A stretch of DNA of 48,519 nucleotides from Acidisoma silvae (GCF_020618775.1 NZ_JAESVB010000022.1:1-48519), one strand, 5' to 3'; shown: positions 1 to 8,438, numbered from the stretch's first letter. The notes: generated by a model not told the origin, from the sequence alone. Program-made: numbers and translations.

Positions 1-1
1 C

Positions 2-136
2 GAACGCGGCTTCGCTTGGATCAATCGCTTCCGCAAACTCACCATCCGATATGAACATCGTGCCGATATTCATCATGCGCTTACAACGCTCGCCTGCCCC
101 ATCATCTGCCTGAGGGCACTACATCAGAGGTTTTGA
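2..136 (+). pseudogene. IS5-family transposase, C-terminal remnant
   Basis: The reading frame enters from outside the window and ends at a TGA. It encodes the last 44 residues of an IS5-family DDE transposase, including the tail with RFRKLTIRYEHRADIHHA. The same tail, in diverged form, occurs in the IS5 element near 18.2 kb. Whether the rest of the element exists to the left cannot be seen. The stop is followed at once by an IS end (129-148). Confidence 0.75.
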
Positions 137-148
137 AAGGCGCTCTAA
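129..148. repeat. IS5-type terminal inverted repeat (right end)
   Basis: GGTTTTGAAAGGCGCTCTAA overlaps the transposase stop. It matches the ends of the IS5 element at 18203-19072 with a few substitutions, so it marks the outer edge of the partial element at the window start. Confidence 0.65.
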
Positions 149-168
149 AGGGGTCTCCCCAAAGTGTG

Positions 169-200
169 GGGTCTTCCGCAACCTGTGGGCAAACAGAGCC
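169..200 (+). repeat. Dispersed 32-nt repeat, copy 1
   Basis: A 32-nt stretch starting GGGTCTTCCGCAACCTGTGG and ending AAACAGAGCC. It recurs at 8643-8674 with 30 of 32 bases identical, and in inverted, more diverged form at 34261-34288. The opening GGxTCTTCCGCA resembles the ends of the ISL3 element in this window, so these may be solo ends of a lost ISL3-like element. It sits in the upstream region of hflX. Confidence 0.6.
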
Positions 201-406
201 TGTGCGTGCCCGCAAACCACTGAAAAGATTTGCGTAGTCGCGATTTTCAATATCTGGGTTTTCACCATAAAGAATTTCGGATCTCGTCTCGAAAATATGC
301 AATGATTATAGCAAATTAGGGCGCCTAGATTATAGCAGACTGCCCACACTTTACAAAAGACCCCTCGATGTGAGGCAGAGCCCGTTTCCGTGCTACGACA
401 CTGTCC

Positions 407-1750
407 ATGGAAACTAAAACACCCATCCCGCTTGCGATCCTCGTGGGCATCCAGACGCCTGATATTGATGACATCGCGCATCAAGGCAGCCTTGAGGAAC
501 TGGGGCGCCTCGTGAAGACGCTTGGCTATGAAGTGGTCAGCACTGTATCGCAAAAGCGCGAAGGCACCGGTGCCGCGTTGCTGCTAGGTAGCGGCAAGCT
601 GGCGGAACTGGCGGCGCTCACCGGAGGCAGCGGCGTAGTTGGTCCGATGGCGTCGGTGCCAAAGACTAAAGCGCGACAGCGGTTCGAAGGCGTCGCCGAT
701 CCAGCAGAGCCCTACCAGGACGCGGTGCGCAAACCGCAGTTTGTCATCGTTGACCATGAGCTTTCGCCCAGTCAGATTCGCAACCTGGAGCGGGCCACCG
801 GTGCCGAAGTGCTGGACCGCACGGGAGTCATCGTGGAGATTTTCCACCGGCACGCCAATACCCGCGAGGCGAGATTGCAGGTGGAGATGGCGCGCCTGAA
901 ATACGTCGCCCCTCGCTTGAGGGAGTCGTCGGGAGGTGGCGGGCGTCAGCAGGGTCCTGGTGCCGGCGAAAGCGCACTTGCGCTCGACCGGCGCAAGGTC
1001 CGCGATCGGATTTCGGAGCTGAAAGACCAATTGGAGGCCGTGCAGCGGGATAGCGACCAGCGCCGGTCCGCCCGCCGCGACCAGCTGCGCGTGGCGCTGG
1101 TCGGCTATACCAATGCCGGCAAATCGTCGCTCATGCGCGCCCTTACCGGCAGTCAGGTGCTCGTGGAAGACAAGCTATTTGCCACGCTCGACACCACTGT
1201 CCGGGTGCTGCAGCCAGAGACCCGGCCCCGCGTGCTCATCTCCGACACGGTTGGCTTCATCAAGCAGCTGCCGCACGATCTGGTCGCATCGTTCCGCTCC
1301 ACTCTGGCGGAGGCGCTGGAAGCTTCCCTATTACTGTTCGTGGTTGACGCCTCAGACCCGACCTATGAAGCCCAACTGGAGGTCAGCGAGGGCGTGCTGC
1401 GTGAAATTGGGGCGGATGTCGTGCCATCGCGCTTGATTCTGAACAAATTGGACCGGGTGGACGTTGATCGGCGCGCTGCATTAGTACAAAAACATCCCGA
1501 TGCGATCCTGCTCTCCGCGCACGCTCCTGATGACGTGAGCGCATTGCGAAACACCATCATCGCGTTTTTCGAAACTATGATGGTGGAGGATACGCTGGTA
1601 CTCCCTTATTCAAAACAAGGTTTGATCGGAGAGGTTTATGAAAGTGCGCGTGTGTTGTCGGAGGACTACAACGATACAGGTCTCGTGCTGACGTTGCGCG
1701 GCTTGCCTGCTGCTATCACAAGGCTGCAACGGAGCGTTGCAGTGCAATGA
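407..1750 (+). CDS. hflX: Ribosome-associated GTPase HflX
   Basis: A 447-residue HflX. Family knowledge: HflX binds the 50S subunit and splits stalled ribosomes under stress. Seen here: an N-terminal HflX domain (about 10-225) with a GSGKLAEL motif and VDHELSPSQIRNLE, a Gly-rich linker near 175-185 and a coiled region near 195-225. A TRAFAC GTPase domain follows, with G1 GYTNAGKSS (233-241), G3 DTVGF (280-284) and G4 NKLD (346-349). Residues about 73-110 form an insertion before VDHELSP, so the protein is somewhat longer than enteric HflX. It is not beside hfq, its usual partner in many proteobacteria, but sits alone behind an IS end. It may be an extra copy. The start ATG is the first in frame, with no strong ribosome site. 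Confidence 0.93.
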   Translation: METKTPIPLAILVGIQTPDIDDIAHQGSLEELGRLVKTLGYEVVSTVSQKREGTGAALLLGSGKLAELAALTGGSGVVGPMASVPKTKARQRFEGVADPAEPYQDAVRKPQFVIVDHELSPSQIRNLERATGAEVLDRTGVIVEIFHRHANTREARLQVEMARLKYVAPRLRESSGGGGRQQGPGAGESALALDRRKVRDRISELKDQLEAVQRDSDQRRSARRDQLRVALVGYTNAGKSSLMRALTGSQVLVEDKLFATLDTTVRVLQPETRPRVLISDTVGFIKQLPHDLVASFRSTLAEALEASLLLFVVDASDPTYEAQLEVSEGVLREIGADVVPSRLILNKLDRVDVDRRAALVQKHPDAILLSAHAPDDVSALRNTIIAFFETMMVEDTLVLPYSKQGLIGEVYESARVLSEDYNDTGLVLTLRGLPAAITRLQRSVAVQ

Positions 1751-1873
1751 GCCGCCTATTCAGTAATGAAGATATTAGATGGGCTTGCACCTTCGGGAAG
1801 TTAGATTGGAAAATTCAATGGCGTGTGGCGACCGAGGCTATGTAAAACCCCACTGGTAGGCAGGCCGCGTATG

Positions 1874-1931
1874 CGCTCGGTGACACCGATGTCGGTTTGC
1901 AGTCGATTGAAGACTAGTTTGTCACCGAGCG
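1874..1931. repeat. Perfect 12-bp inverted repeat
   Basis: CGCTCGGTGACA at 1874-1885 and its exact complement TGTCACCGAGCG at 1920-1931 are separated by 34 nt. It lies in the 264-bp gap between hflX and the HNH-like gene, where no gene is seen. It could be a protein-binding site or part of a mobile remnant. There is no U-tract, so a simple terminator is unlikely. Confidence 0.5.
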
Positions 1932-2014
1932 ACGAGCGTCTTCGGCACCGTAAATCCCTACTGACAGATCAACTCGCAATTGAAGACGCAAGTTAAATTT
2001 ATATAGGCAGATGC

Positions 2015-2353
2015 ATGGCCCGAAAATATTTGAAAAATGATTCCTCTGAAGATCTACCTACCGAAGAGGAGGGTACGGTGATGGTAGAACCGTGCTGGCT
2101 CTGTAGCAGACCTATCGGCAAGTCCATTGTCTTGCATCATCCTGTGCCCAAGAGCCGAGGCGGGCGCGATGTCGTGCCCATGCATCCCATTTGCCAGCAG
2201 ACGCTGATCGCCAATTTCACCAATTCCGAATTGCAGCGCCATGGGATGGATGTTGAAGGCTTGCTGGCCAACCCGGATGTACGCAAATTTGTCGATTGGG
2301 TGGCGAACAAGGAACCCGACTTCACCGCAACCACAGCCAAGAAGCGGCGTTAG
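2015..2353 (+). CDS. HNH-like protein with degenerate active site
   Basis: A 112-residue basic protein. Residues 27-60 carry a zinc-knuckle pair CWLC, then a double His in VLHHPVPKSRGG (41-42) and MHPIC (57-60), the layout of small HNH nucleases found in sphingomonads. From memory, relatives read HPICHRTIHA after this point. Here it is HPICQQTLIA, so two conserved histidines appear replaced by Gln and Ile. Nuclease activity may therefore be lost. The C-terminal part (about 80-105), with a PDVRKFVDWV helix, is preserved. It stands alone and no operon partner is visible. Confidence 0.65.
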   Translation: MARKYLKNDSSEDLPTEEEGTVMVEPCWLCSRPIGKSIVLHHPVPKSRGGRDVVPMHPICQQTLIANFTNSELQRHGMDVEGLLANPDVRKFVDWVANKEPDFTATTAKKRR

Positions 2354-2708
2354 TTAGGCATAGGCGTCGGCGTTCGAGAGGCGTTTGCCATTCGCGATAT
2401 GATCCGTGCGCCTTGCTTCCGCTCATTCGGTGCCATTGCCCCTTAATCGAACCCAGGCAGTCTTTCGTTCTATCGCCGTGGTGGATAGCCCGCACAAGCG
2501 TCGGTGCTATCAATAATTCATCTGATTCATTCCGCAGCTGTGCGGCGGAAGTGCGACGTCGAGCTGTAATGGAGCATATTTTTCATATTGGCGAGAGAAT
2601 ACGCCCTATCAGGCTCATTACGAGCCGAGGTTCTGCATTATTCACCATCAACGTCTTGAATCGAGCAACGCTAGATAATGCGGCCTCCTGAATCAGCCGT
2701 GCGCTACC
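2354..2708. other. Intergenic stretch with no recognised gene
   Basis: Short open frames on both strands here have no recognisable protein character and overlap one another. I see no convincing gene, hairpin or repeat between the HNH-like gene and the decayed gene that follows. Confidence 0.4.
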
Positions 2709-3180
2709 TCATTCTCCCAGAAGATAAGGAACGAATACCTCTTCGACCTTCCATCGCTTCCTCGAAGGCCTTGCTCAAAGTGATACCGTAAGAAGGTATC
2801 GAGAGCCGCGCGGTTGCGCTTGATACCGTAGGGCCACTAATCCTCACCCAACACTTTGCGATTGTCGGCGATCAGCGCCGTGAGCCATGGGACCATGGTT
2901 GTCATGCTGTTGAAGGTCATGCCTTTTACGAGTTTCTCCTCGCACGTACCTTTAGCATTCTTAAAGCCCTGATACACCGCTTTCACGACGACAGGCTGAC
3001 GCTCTGCCAGTTCACGCTTGACTACAATCAGGTGCATCATCGGAAAGATGCCTGTGCGACGAAAATCGTCGCGCTCGACGTTCACATAGTTTTCGAACAA
3101 GCGCCCAACGGCGGGGTTGCCTTCAAGATAAGCGGCACCTTAGCCGGCCATAACGGGCAGCACCCCTGTCATCCAGGCGG
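2709..3180 (-). pseudogene. 4,5-dihydroxyphthalate decarboxylase-like remnant (C-terminal part)
   Basis: On the minus strand, fragments reading AAYLEGNPAVGRLFENYV, FRRTGIFPMMHLIVVKRELAE, MVPWLTAL, then GED-stop-WPYGIKRNRAALDTFLRY match the C-terminal half of the 4,5-dihydroxyphthalate decarboxylase/NMT1-like family. Damage seen: a TAA before GAAYLEG, an amber codon where the family has a residue before WPYG, and a frameshift before the final KVEEVFVPYLLGE, which ends at the TGA at 2709-2711. The N-terminal half is missing. It is a relic of an aromatic (phthalate-type) catabolic gene. Confidence 0.65.
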
Positions 3181-3462
3181 CGTCAGCTTTCGCCGGACGG
3201 CATCCGCCAGAATGATCATCCAGAGATGTCACGCCCCAGAACAGAACAAAATACGAACTTTTCCTTGACTTCACCAGCAAAGCGTCAATTTATGACCCGC
3301 TACTGGGGAGGTGACTATGTCTCAAACCGCGTCAGTTTAGCGGAGCTCTACGAGATGCTGGCTGCCAGAAAATCAAGTAGAGACATGGTGATGCACCGGC
3401 GCGCTGCACTAGGCACTTATGGCGCCATGCAGCGAACCTCTCTTTACCCTCCGCAGGCCTGA

Positions 3463-3834
3463 TCAGATCTCTGTTCCTAGAAACCCTTGAATCGCAGCGA
3501 CTAAAGCTTCCCTGCCAACTGGCTTTTCGAGAATGAGCATTGGGGCGGAGATTTCGTCGGCCTTTTTTTCCAAAACTGGCGTATCTGAAAGAAAAACAAT
3601 CGGCAGCGCCGGGTGAACATCGCGCGCAAGCTTAGCGAGCGCCAAGCCTGAGATTGATTCCTCGGACATCTCAAAAGCTGTAATCAGTAGATTTGGCGTA
3701 TACTTATCCCGCAACGGCTTGACGACATCACTTGCCATTTCGGCAAGCTCCACCTCGTAACCGGCCTCGCTAAGGACAGCATCAAGCCAATCCCGCACAG
3801 TTTCATCACCATCAATGCAAAGTATAGCAGGCAT
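3463..3834 (-). CDS. Stand-alone receiver-like protein lacking the phospho-aspartate
   Basis: A 123-residue single-domain protein with CheY-type layout. The start at 3834 is chosen because GAGGAGAAC precedes it; an in-frame start 54 nt upstream is less likely. Seen: the acidic pocket IDGDE (7-11), the beta-5 lysine in LEKP (K104) and the beta-4 Ser in FLSD. The usual phospho-accepting Asp after beta-3 is Ala53 in LLITAFEM, where relatives read ITDxxM. It therefore probably cannot be phosphorylated in the normal way and may act as a constitutive or ligand-gated partner. No kinase or output domain is adjacent. Confidence 0.75.
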   Translation of the reverse strand: MPAILCIDGDETVRDWLDAVLSEAGYEVELAEMASDVVKPLRDKYTPNLLITAFEMSEESISGLALAKLARDVHPALPIVFLSDTPVLEKKADEISAPMLILEKPVGREALVAAIQGFLGTEI

Positions 3835-4090
3835 TTGGTTCTCCTCTTGGCAACCTATCGCAGGATCAATCCCCCAAGATCTAGCCATCGATGTGATCGT
3901 TCCGGTCTTCTCCTCTCAATGTCCCAAGATGTCGTGCCGGAGCTTGTACTGCCAAACTGGCGCCGGCTTCTCCCGTGCCATGCACCCACGGAGTCGCGGG
4001 GGTTTCTACAGTGACTTGGGTTGCACCGCCCATGGTCGGCTATCGTGCGCTCAGTCGCCTGATGGATCAGCCTAAGAGTAGGCCCCGCCA

Positions 4091-4356
4091 ATGGAGATGG
4101 TCAGCGCGTGCTTGCGCCGCGTGCGGCCGGCCGCCCGGGGATGAGCGGTGCTTCTATCGCCTCGAAATCACGACCGATCTTTTTGGCGACGTCCTCCTAT
4201 CCCGCCAATGGGGGACGTATCGGCACGGATGGCCGTCTTACATTTGAAGTTTATCCTGATGAGGCGACTGCTGCAGTGGCTCTTATTCGGCACGACATTC
4301 GCAAGCGGCGGTGCGGTATTCCGACCTACCGAGACAATAGTGCGCCGGCCATGTAG
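4091..4356 (+). pseudogene. WGR-domain protein, frameshifted
   Basis: Three reading frames joined end to end give a small WGR protein. MEMVSACLRRVRPAARG lies in one frame, CFYRLEITTDLFGDVLLSRQWG in the next, and GRIGTDGRLTFEVYPDEA to RKRRCG in the third. WGR domains are small and basic and are thought to bind nucleic acid. The second break falls in a run of five G at about 4208-4212. One G fewer would restore QWGRIGTDGR. The first break lies near 4140. Two breaks favour a true pseudogene over sequencing error, although the G-run alone could be an error or slippage site. Confidence 0.65.
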
Positions 4357-4453
4357 CCCGATCCGTGAGCGGCAAAGTGATTATGGATTTTGGAGGACGT
4401 TCGCATTTCCTCGATAGCCGAACACGTTTGGCAAATAAATATCGGAGGAAATC

Positions 4454-4870
4454 ATGGCGAACCTCGACACCGAGTATACAAGTGGACGCTTAATCGCTAC
4501 CAGTAAGGTCAATGGAACGGCCGTCTATGACACGGCGGGCGAAAAGCTCGACAGTATCTACGATGTCATGTTGGACAAGCTTTCCGGAAAGCCGGATTTT
4601 GCCGTCATGAGCTTCGGCGGCATTTTCTGGATGGGCGCGCGCTACCACCCGTTGCCGTGGAATCAGCTCAAATATGACACCGGCCTCGGAGGCTATATCA
4701 TCAACGCGGATCGTAGCCGGCTTGAAGGCGCGCCCAGTTACGAGGCAGATGAGCTTTCGATCTGGGATGATAAGCGCAGCAACGATATCGATATCTACTA
4801 CGGCAGTGAGCCACGCTACGATATTGGGTCTCTCGACGACACGGGACTGAGATCCCGAAACGCCATCTAA
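4454..4870 (+). CDS. PRC-barrel domain protein
   Basis: A 138-residue soluble acidic protein with CGGAGGAAATC just before the ATG. Residues about 10-80 form a PRC-barrel: SKVNGTAVYDTAGEKLDSIYDVMLDKLSGKPDFAVMSFGG, then a W-rich FWMGARYHPLPWNQL strand. Such proteins are common in sphingomonads and rhizobia, often stress-induced, and no enzymatic role is known. The C-terminal 50 residues are acidic and Tyr-rich. It is a single-gene unit ended by the hairpin at 4891-4921. Confidence 0.85.
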   Translation: MANLDTEYTSGRLIATSKVNGTAVYDTAGEKLDSIYDVMLDKLSGKPDFAVMSFGGIFWMGARYHPLPWNQLKYDTGLGGYIINADRSRLEGAPSYEADELSIWDDKRSNDIDIYYGSEPRYDIGSLDDTGLRSRNAI

Positions 4871-4890
4871 TTTGGTGACATAACTATTGG

Positions 4891-4921
4891 GAGTGGGCCT
4901 GACTATCGTCCGGGCCCACTC
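4891..4921 (+). terminator. Hairpin downstream of the PRC-barrel gene
   Basis: GAGTGGGCC (4891-4899) pairs perfectly with GGCCCACTC (4913-4921) over a 13-nt loop, 20 nt after the stop codon. No strong T-run follows, so termination is inferred from position and stem strength. The remaining sequence up to 5124 holds nothing else I can identify. Confidence 0.6.
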
Positions 4922-5124
4922 TGTCGTGGAGTGGCGATTTTCGTTCTGCGAGCAAATTCTGAGTGGTTATGGTGGCAGAAAAAGATTGTGCGACGACTGT
5001 CTTTTCTAAAGTTCGTCAGCGTTCACCTCGAAGTGATGCAACCTAGATGCATTACACTCTCGCGCACGAGATAATTTGCCTATTTCATAGATAGAAGAAA
5101 AGATCGTCCGAGAGAAAGCAATCG

Positions 5125-5631
5125 ATGATGCGCAAGACATCTGTGCTAGCTTCGGCTTTATTGCTGACTGCCTGTGGCTACGGCGCTTCGCGAGACGCGC
5201 ATCTTGCTCAGATCAGCATGATTGGCATGTCGTCGGCCGACCTTCTTGCCTGTGCGGGTCCCGCGGCAAAATCAACCAGAATCAACTCAGTCGCCCATGT
5301 GGACAGCTATATCTACAATCCTGGTTCCAATAACGGTTTGACCGTGACGCTCCCGCTTGATTTGGGAGGTGTCAATCTTGGCGCATCAGGCACAGGCTGT
5401 ATCGCTAGCGTGCGTATCGTCCGCAATACTGTGACAGAGATCCACTATACCGGCTCCAACGACATGACCATCGGTGATGAAGGCGTATGCGATCCTATTT
5501 TCCGAGGATGTCTCCGCCAGCCGGAAGCGACAATGCAGCCTGTCAACGGCTCTGACTACGACAAATCCTCGGGTTTCCATTCGCCGGCTGTTCCGCCTCA
5601 AACGAGTGAAGGCGAAACCTGGCAACCATGA
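5125..5631 (+). CDS. Small lipoprotein of unknown function
   Basis: A 168-residue protein with an N-terminal signal (KTSVLASALLLTAC) and a canonical lipobox ending at Cys17, so it is probably membrane-anchored by a lipid on the periplasmic side. The mature part begins with a segment like SmpA/BamE-type lipoproteins (SMIGMSSADLLACAGPAAKS), where a short helix-turn precedes beta strands. I cannot assign it to that family firmly. Four later cysteines (GTGC, GVCDPIFRGC region) could form disulfides. GAGAGAAAG lies upstream as a weak ribosome site. It is convergent with the phosphatase gene. Confidence 0.75.
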   Translation: MMRKTSVLASALLLTACGYGASRDAHLAQISMIGMSSADLLACAGPAAKSTRINSVAHVDSYIYNPGSNNGLTVTLPLDLGGVNLGASGTGCIASVRIVRNTVTEIHYTGSNDMTIGDEGVCDPIFRGCLRQPEATMQPVNGSDYDKSSGFHSPAVPPQTSEGETWQP

Positions 5632-5696
5632 TATTGCGCTGCGGGCCACATGCGCAAAATAATTGCCATTACACGCGGATTTCGCATTCCGCTCTC

Positions 5697-6287
5697 TTAT
5701 GAAAGCTGGAGTTCAGATTGCGTCCGGATTTCACGCCAGTATTTACGCCACGCCATATATCGTGGGCTCAGCGCTGAGAGAGCCGCGTCAATCCTCCCGT
5801 ATCGAAACATAGCGGCATCGGCGAGGTTGATAACAAAAGGATTGGGCTGCATCTGATTTTGGATGTCCAACCGCAGCAGCGCATTGACCGCCGCCTGCTC
5901 GCGGCCGTCACCTAGAAAGTCTGCGAGCAGAGCCAAACCGATTGCAGCGGACCGGCTGCGTCCATACTCGCAGTGGACTGCAATTGTTGGAGGCGCAGCC
6001 GGGGGGCCATCGAAGAAATCAGCGCCCGAGCGCACTAAGCGCCCAAAGGCAATCGCCGCGTCAATCTGCTGCATCGTTGGGCCGACAGCCCGTCGGTAAC
6101 GCGGCACGCCAATATCGTCGAACCGAAGCTTGAGGAGACGAGCGCTTTCGTTCCCCGTCACCTGTGCCAGCGCCAAATCAAGCTGCCGATTTGTCGCGGC
6201 ATGCGCACCTTGGATTGAAATGACGGCGTCGGCACCCTCGGCTGCGCCGTTCTCCACCTCGGACCTCGATAAAATTTTGATACGCAC
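5697..6287 (-). CDS. Cys-based protein tyrosine/dual-specificity phosphatase-like protein
   Basis: About 196 residues if the GTG at 6287 is used (AAAGGGA upstream); a TTG at 6308 is the longest option. The signature HCEYGRSRS gives the C-x5-R P-loop of the PTP superfamily, and FDDI about 48 residues earlier can supply the general-acid Asp. The domain fits the compact bacterial dual-specificity-like phosphatases of about 170-200 residues. A helical C-terminus with many aromatic residues follows. The natural substrate is unknown. It is monocistronic and convergent with the lipoprotein gene. Confidence 0.75.
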   Translation of the reverse strand: MRIKILSRSEVENGAAEGADAVISIQGAHAATNRQLDLALAQVTGNESARLLKLRFDDIGVPRYRRAVGPTMQQIDAAIAFGRLVRSGADFFDGPPAAPPTIAVHCEYGRSRSAAIGLALLADFLGDGREQAAVNALLRLDIQNQMQPNPFVINLADAAMFRYGRIDAALSALSPRYMAWRKYWREIRTQSELQLS

Positions 6288-6358
6288 GTCACGGTCCCTT
6301 TCACGCAAGCGCTGACCATGCAGCGGGTCACATCATTTCATGGCGCCATCCCGACGCC

Positions 6359-6401
6359 TGGCCGGCCTGGGTTCTGCCTTCACGTCGAAGGCGGCCGGCC
6401 A
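6359..6401. other. Nested hairpin between phosphatase and SDR remnant
   Basis: TGGCCGGCC (6359-6367) pairs with GGCCGGCCA (6393-6401). Inside it GCCTTC (6376-6381) pairs with GAAGGC (6387-6392). It lies upstream of both flanking genes and could be an old terminator or a recombination scar. No function is shown. Confidence 0.4.
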
Positions 6402-6524
6402 AACGCAGAGAAACCGGGCAAGCGATCGCCTTGACCCTTACCCGACTTGAGAACAAATGGGGAACAGAGTTTTACCCTACTTTTCGGATGTACCCCATTG
6501 CGGCCTCGTCCCGCCATCGATGCT

Positions 6525-7152
6525 CTGCGCCCTCGACCCCGAACGGGTCGCGATTTGCCGAGCTGATGTCTCAGAAGCCGCCGATGTCGCCCGCTACATC
6601 ACGATGGCCTCAGAAAAATGGGGCGCTTTCGACGTTCTCTTCAGCAATGCAGGCAATCCCGGTTTGATCGCGCCTTTGGCCTCGTATGACGATGAGGCCT
6701 TCGACCGTACGCTGCGCATTCATGCACGTGCGGCCTATCTTGCCTGCAAAATGGCACCGCCCAAAATGCGCGATGCGGGGAGCATTATCGTAACCTCCAG
6801 CATGGCTGGGGTGAGAGGAGGATCGGGTTGCGAGAACAATATCGCCTACACGGTGGCGAAACATGCGCAGACCGGCGTGGTGCGCGCGGCGGCGCGAGCC
6901 TGGGCGCATCGCGGTATACGAGTTAACTCTTTAAACCCAGGGCCGATCGACAATCCCTTCCAGCTCGAGATCGAGCAAAGGCTGAGCGAAGCGACTGGCA
7001 AGGACATTACCCGCACGATCGATGACGATATCCCCCTTGGCCGTCATGCCCAGCCCGAAGAAGTCGCGAAGGTCGCGCTTTTCCTGACCTCAGAGCTGAG
7101 TGGCTTCCTAACAGGGCATATCTACGCCGTAGATGGAGGTCTCGCGAGCTGA
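6525..7152 (+). pseudogene. SDR oxidoreductase, 5'-truncated
   Basis: From about LDPERVAICRADVSEA onward this is a typical classical SDR: NAG motif in LFSNAGNPGL, catalytic Ser in IIVTSSMAG, YxxxK in AYTVAKHA, the RVNSLNPGPI segment and the C-terminal FLTGHIYAVDGG. The first strand and the TGxxxGIG cofactor loop are absent. The sequence upstream of about 6525 is not SDR-like, although an ATG at 6457 keeps the frame open. Without the NAD(P) loop it should be inactive, so it is a truncated gene at a recombination joint. Confidence 0.75.
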
Positions 7153-7265
7153 GCCAAGCCGGCCAGATCGCGCCATCTCTGAAGCAAAATAGCTAAACTT
7201 TTGGCGAAGGCGGAGGTTGGAGGTGCAAGCCAACAGGAACCGCTTTCGAACTGGAGTTGGATCGC

Positions 7266-8048
7266 ATGAGTGTCATCAGGCGTCTTTGGGCCCTTGACGG
7301 TGGACGATTGTCAGAAGACCGTAACAAGCTTGTCCTGCGGCAGAGCGGGCCCGTGACAGTACCTTGCCCCTCTTTCTTGATGGAGCATGACCGCGGCCTT
7401 GTTCTGCTTGATACGGGGTTGGCGCCGAACGCGGCGGAGGATGCCAGCGCAACCTACGGGTCTTTGGCCGATCGGCTCAATATTTTGCTCAGTCGCGAGC
7501 AGTGCATCGATCGTCAAATTGAACGCTTGGGCTTCAAAACAAGCGACGTCGATTACGTCATCATGTCCCATCTGCATTGGGATCATACCGGCGGTATGTA
7601 TCTTTTCCCACAGGCAAAATTTTTTGTCATGCAAGGGGAATTACAATACGCTTACTGGCCGCTTCCAGGCAGCCCGCCCTATCGGCGCGAGGACATCGAC
7701 CCGACCAGGGGTTTCGATTGGCACGAAATTGATGCACCTGATTTTGATTTCTTTGGTGACGGCACTCTCAGACTGTTGCATATGCCGGGTCATACCCCAG
7801 GCAATGCCAGCCTGATCGTCAGGCTTGGAAGTGGGAACGTCATTTTGGCGTGCGATACCGCTCATCTCCAATCTGGTCTGCGTGATGATCTTCCGATGCC
7901 GTCGGACTGGAATACGATGGAATCCGTTCGGTCGATGCGCAAACTGAAACAGATCGCGCATGTCCTCGATGCTTCGATATGGATACCGCATGACGTCGAG
8001 GACTGGGACCGATTCCGTAACCTGATGGCGCCGGACATCTGCTTTTGA
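7266..8048 (+). CDS. Metallo-beta-lactamase-fold hydrolase (AHL-lactonase-like)
   Basis: A 260-residue MBL-fold hydrolase. The ATG at 7266 is preferred (GGAG nine bases upstream) over an in-frame TTG at 7257. The full di-zinc set is visible: SHLHWDH (H102, H104, D106, H107), H176 in MPGHTPG, D197 in ACDTAH and H242 in IPHDVEDW. The length and motif order match the AttM/AiiA N-acyl-homoserine lactonase branch as well as other lactonases, so quorum-signal or sugar-lactone hydrolysis are both possible. There is no signal peptide, so it is cytoplasmic. It follows the truncated SDR by about 110 bp and may once have shared its transcript. Confidence 0.8.
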   Translation: MSVIRRLWALDGGRLSEDRNKLVLRQSGPVTVPCPSFLMEHDRGLVLLDTGLAPNAAEDASATYGSLADRLNILLSREQCIDRQIERLGFKTSDVDYVIMSHLHWDHTGGMYLFPQAKFFVMQGELQYAYWPLPGSPPYRREDIDPTRGFDWHEIDAPDFDFFGDGTLRLLHMPGHTPGNASLIVRLGSGNVILACDTAHLQSGLRDDLPMPSDWNTMESVRSMRKLKQIAHVLDASIWIPHDVEDWDRFRNLMAPDICF

Positions 8049-8072
8049 TCAGCCCGGCAGAAGCGAGGGGAT

Positions 8073-8438
8073 TTATGATTGAACGACGGGCTGTGCCGAC
8101 GAATGATGGTGCAGGACCTGCCACCGGGACCCAGATTGGCGCAGCACAAAGGTAAACCGTGCGGGAGTCTCTACTCCGTCTCCGCCCTGCCTCTTCGTGA
8201 AAAAATAGAAACCGACAGCCATGACGCTATCTTCAGACAGCGGAACAAGCCTGAAATCGCCAAGGGTAACGGTCGTGGTACCCTTGAAATAAGTGCTTAT
8301 AGCCTGTGCCCCCTCATAGAGGGTGGGGCTAGAGGTGCCGTGCAGAAGCGCGTCCTTGTCGTAGAGTGCAAGCAGGGCGGCCGTATCATGGCTGTTGAAG
8401 GCCTTTACCCAGTGCACCAGGAAAGCTTTTGCATTCAT
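8073..8438 (-). CDS. NTF2-like (SnoaL/DUF4440 type) protein
   Basis: A 121-residue cone-fold protein if the start is the ATG at 8438 (GGAG upstream); an upstream ATG at 8477 adds 13 residues. It begins FLVHWVKAFNSHDTAALLALYDKDALLHG, the helix-strand pattern of the NTF2-like superfamily with the common SHD motif, and ends in strands TPARFTFVLRQSGSRWQVLHHHSS. The family includes small isomerases, hydratases and unknown stress proteins. Nothing in the context narrows the role. It is convergent with the MBL-fold gene. Confidence 0.75.
   Translation of the reverse strand: MNAKAFLVHWVKAFNSHDTAALLALYDKDALLHGTSSPTLYEGAQAISTYFKGTTTVTLGDFRLVPLSEDSVMAVGFYFFTKRQGGDGVETPARFTFVLRQSGSRWQVLHHHSSAQPVVQS

Noticed and set aside
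2296-2691. 131-residue open frame downstream of the HNH-like gene
   Set aside because: It begins inside the HNH-like gene in another frame and has low-complexity, non-protein-like composition.
2015-6287. A defence island built on the HNH-like protein and the phosphatase
   Set aside because: The two genes are several kilobases apart, separated by remnants and unrelated genes. No restriction, helicase, toxin or Cas-like partner is visible.
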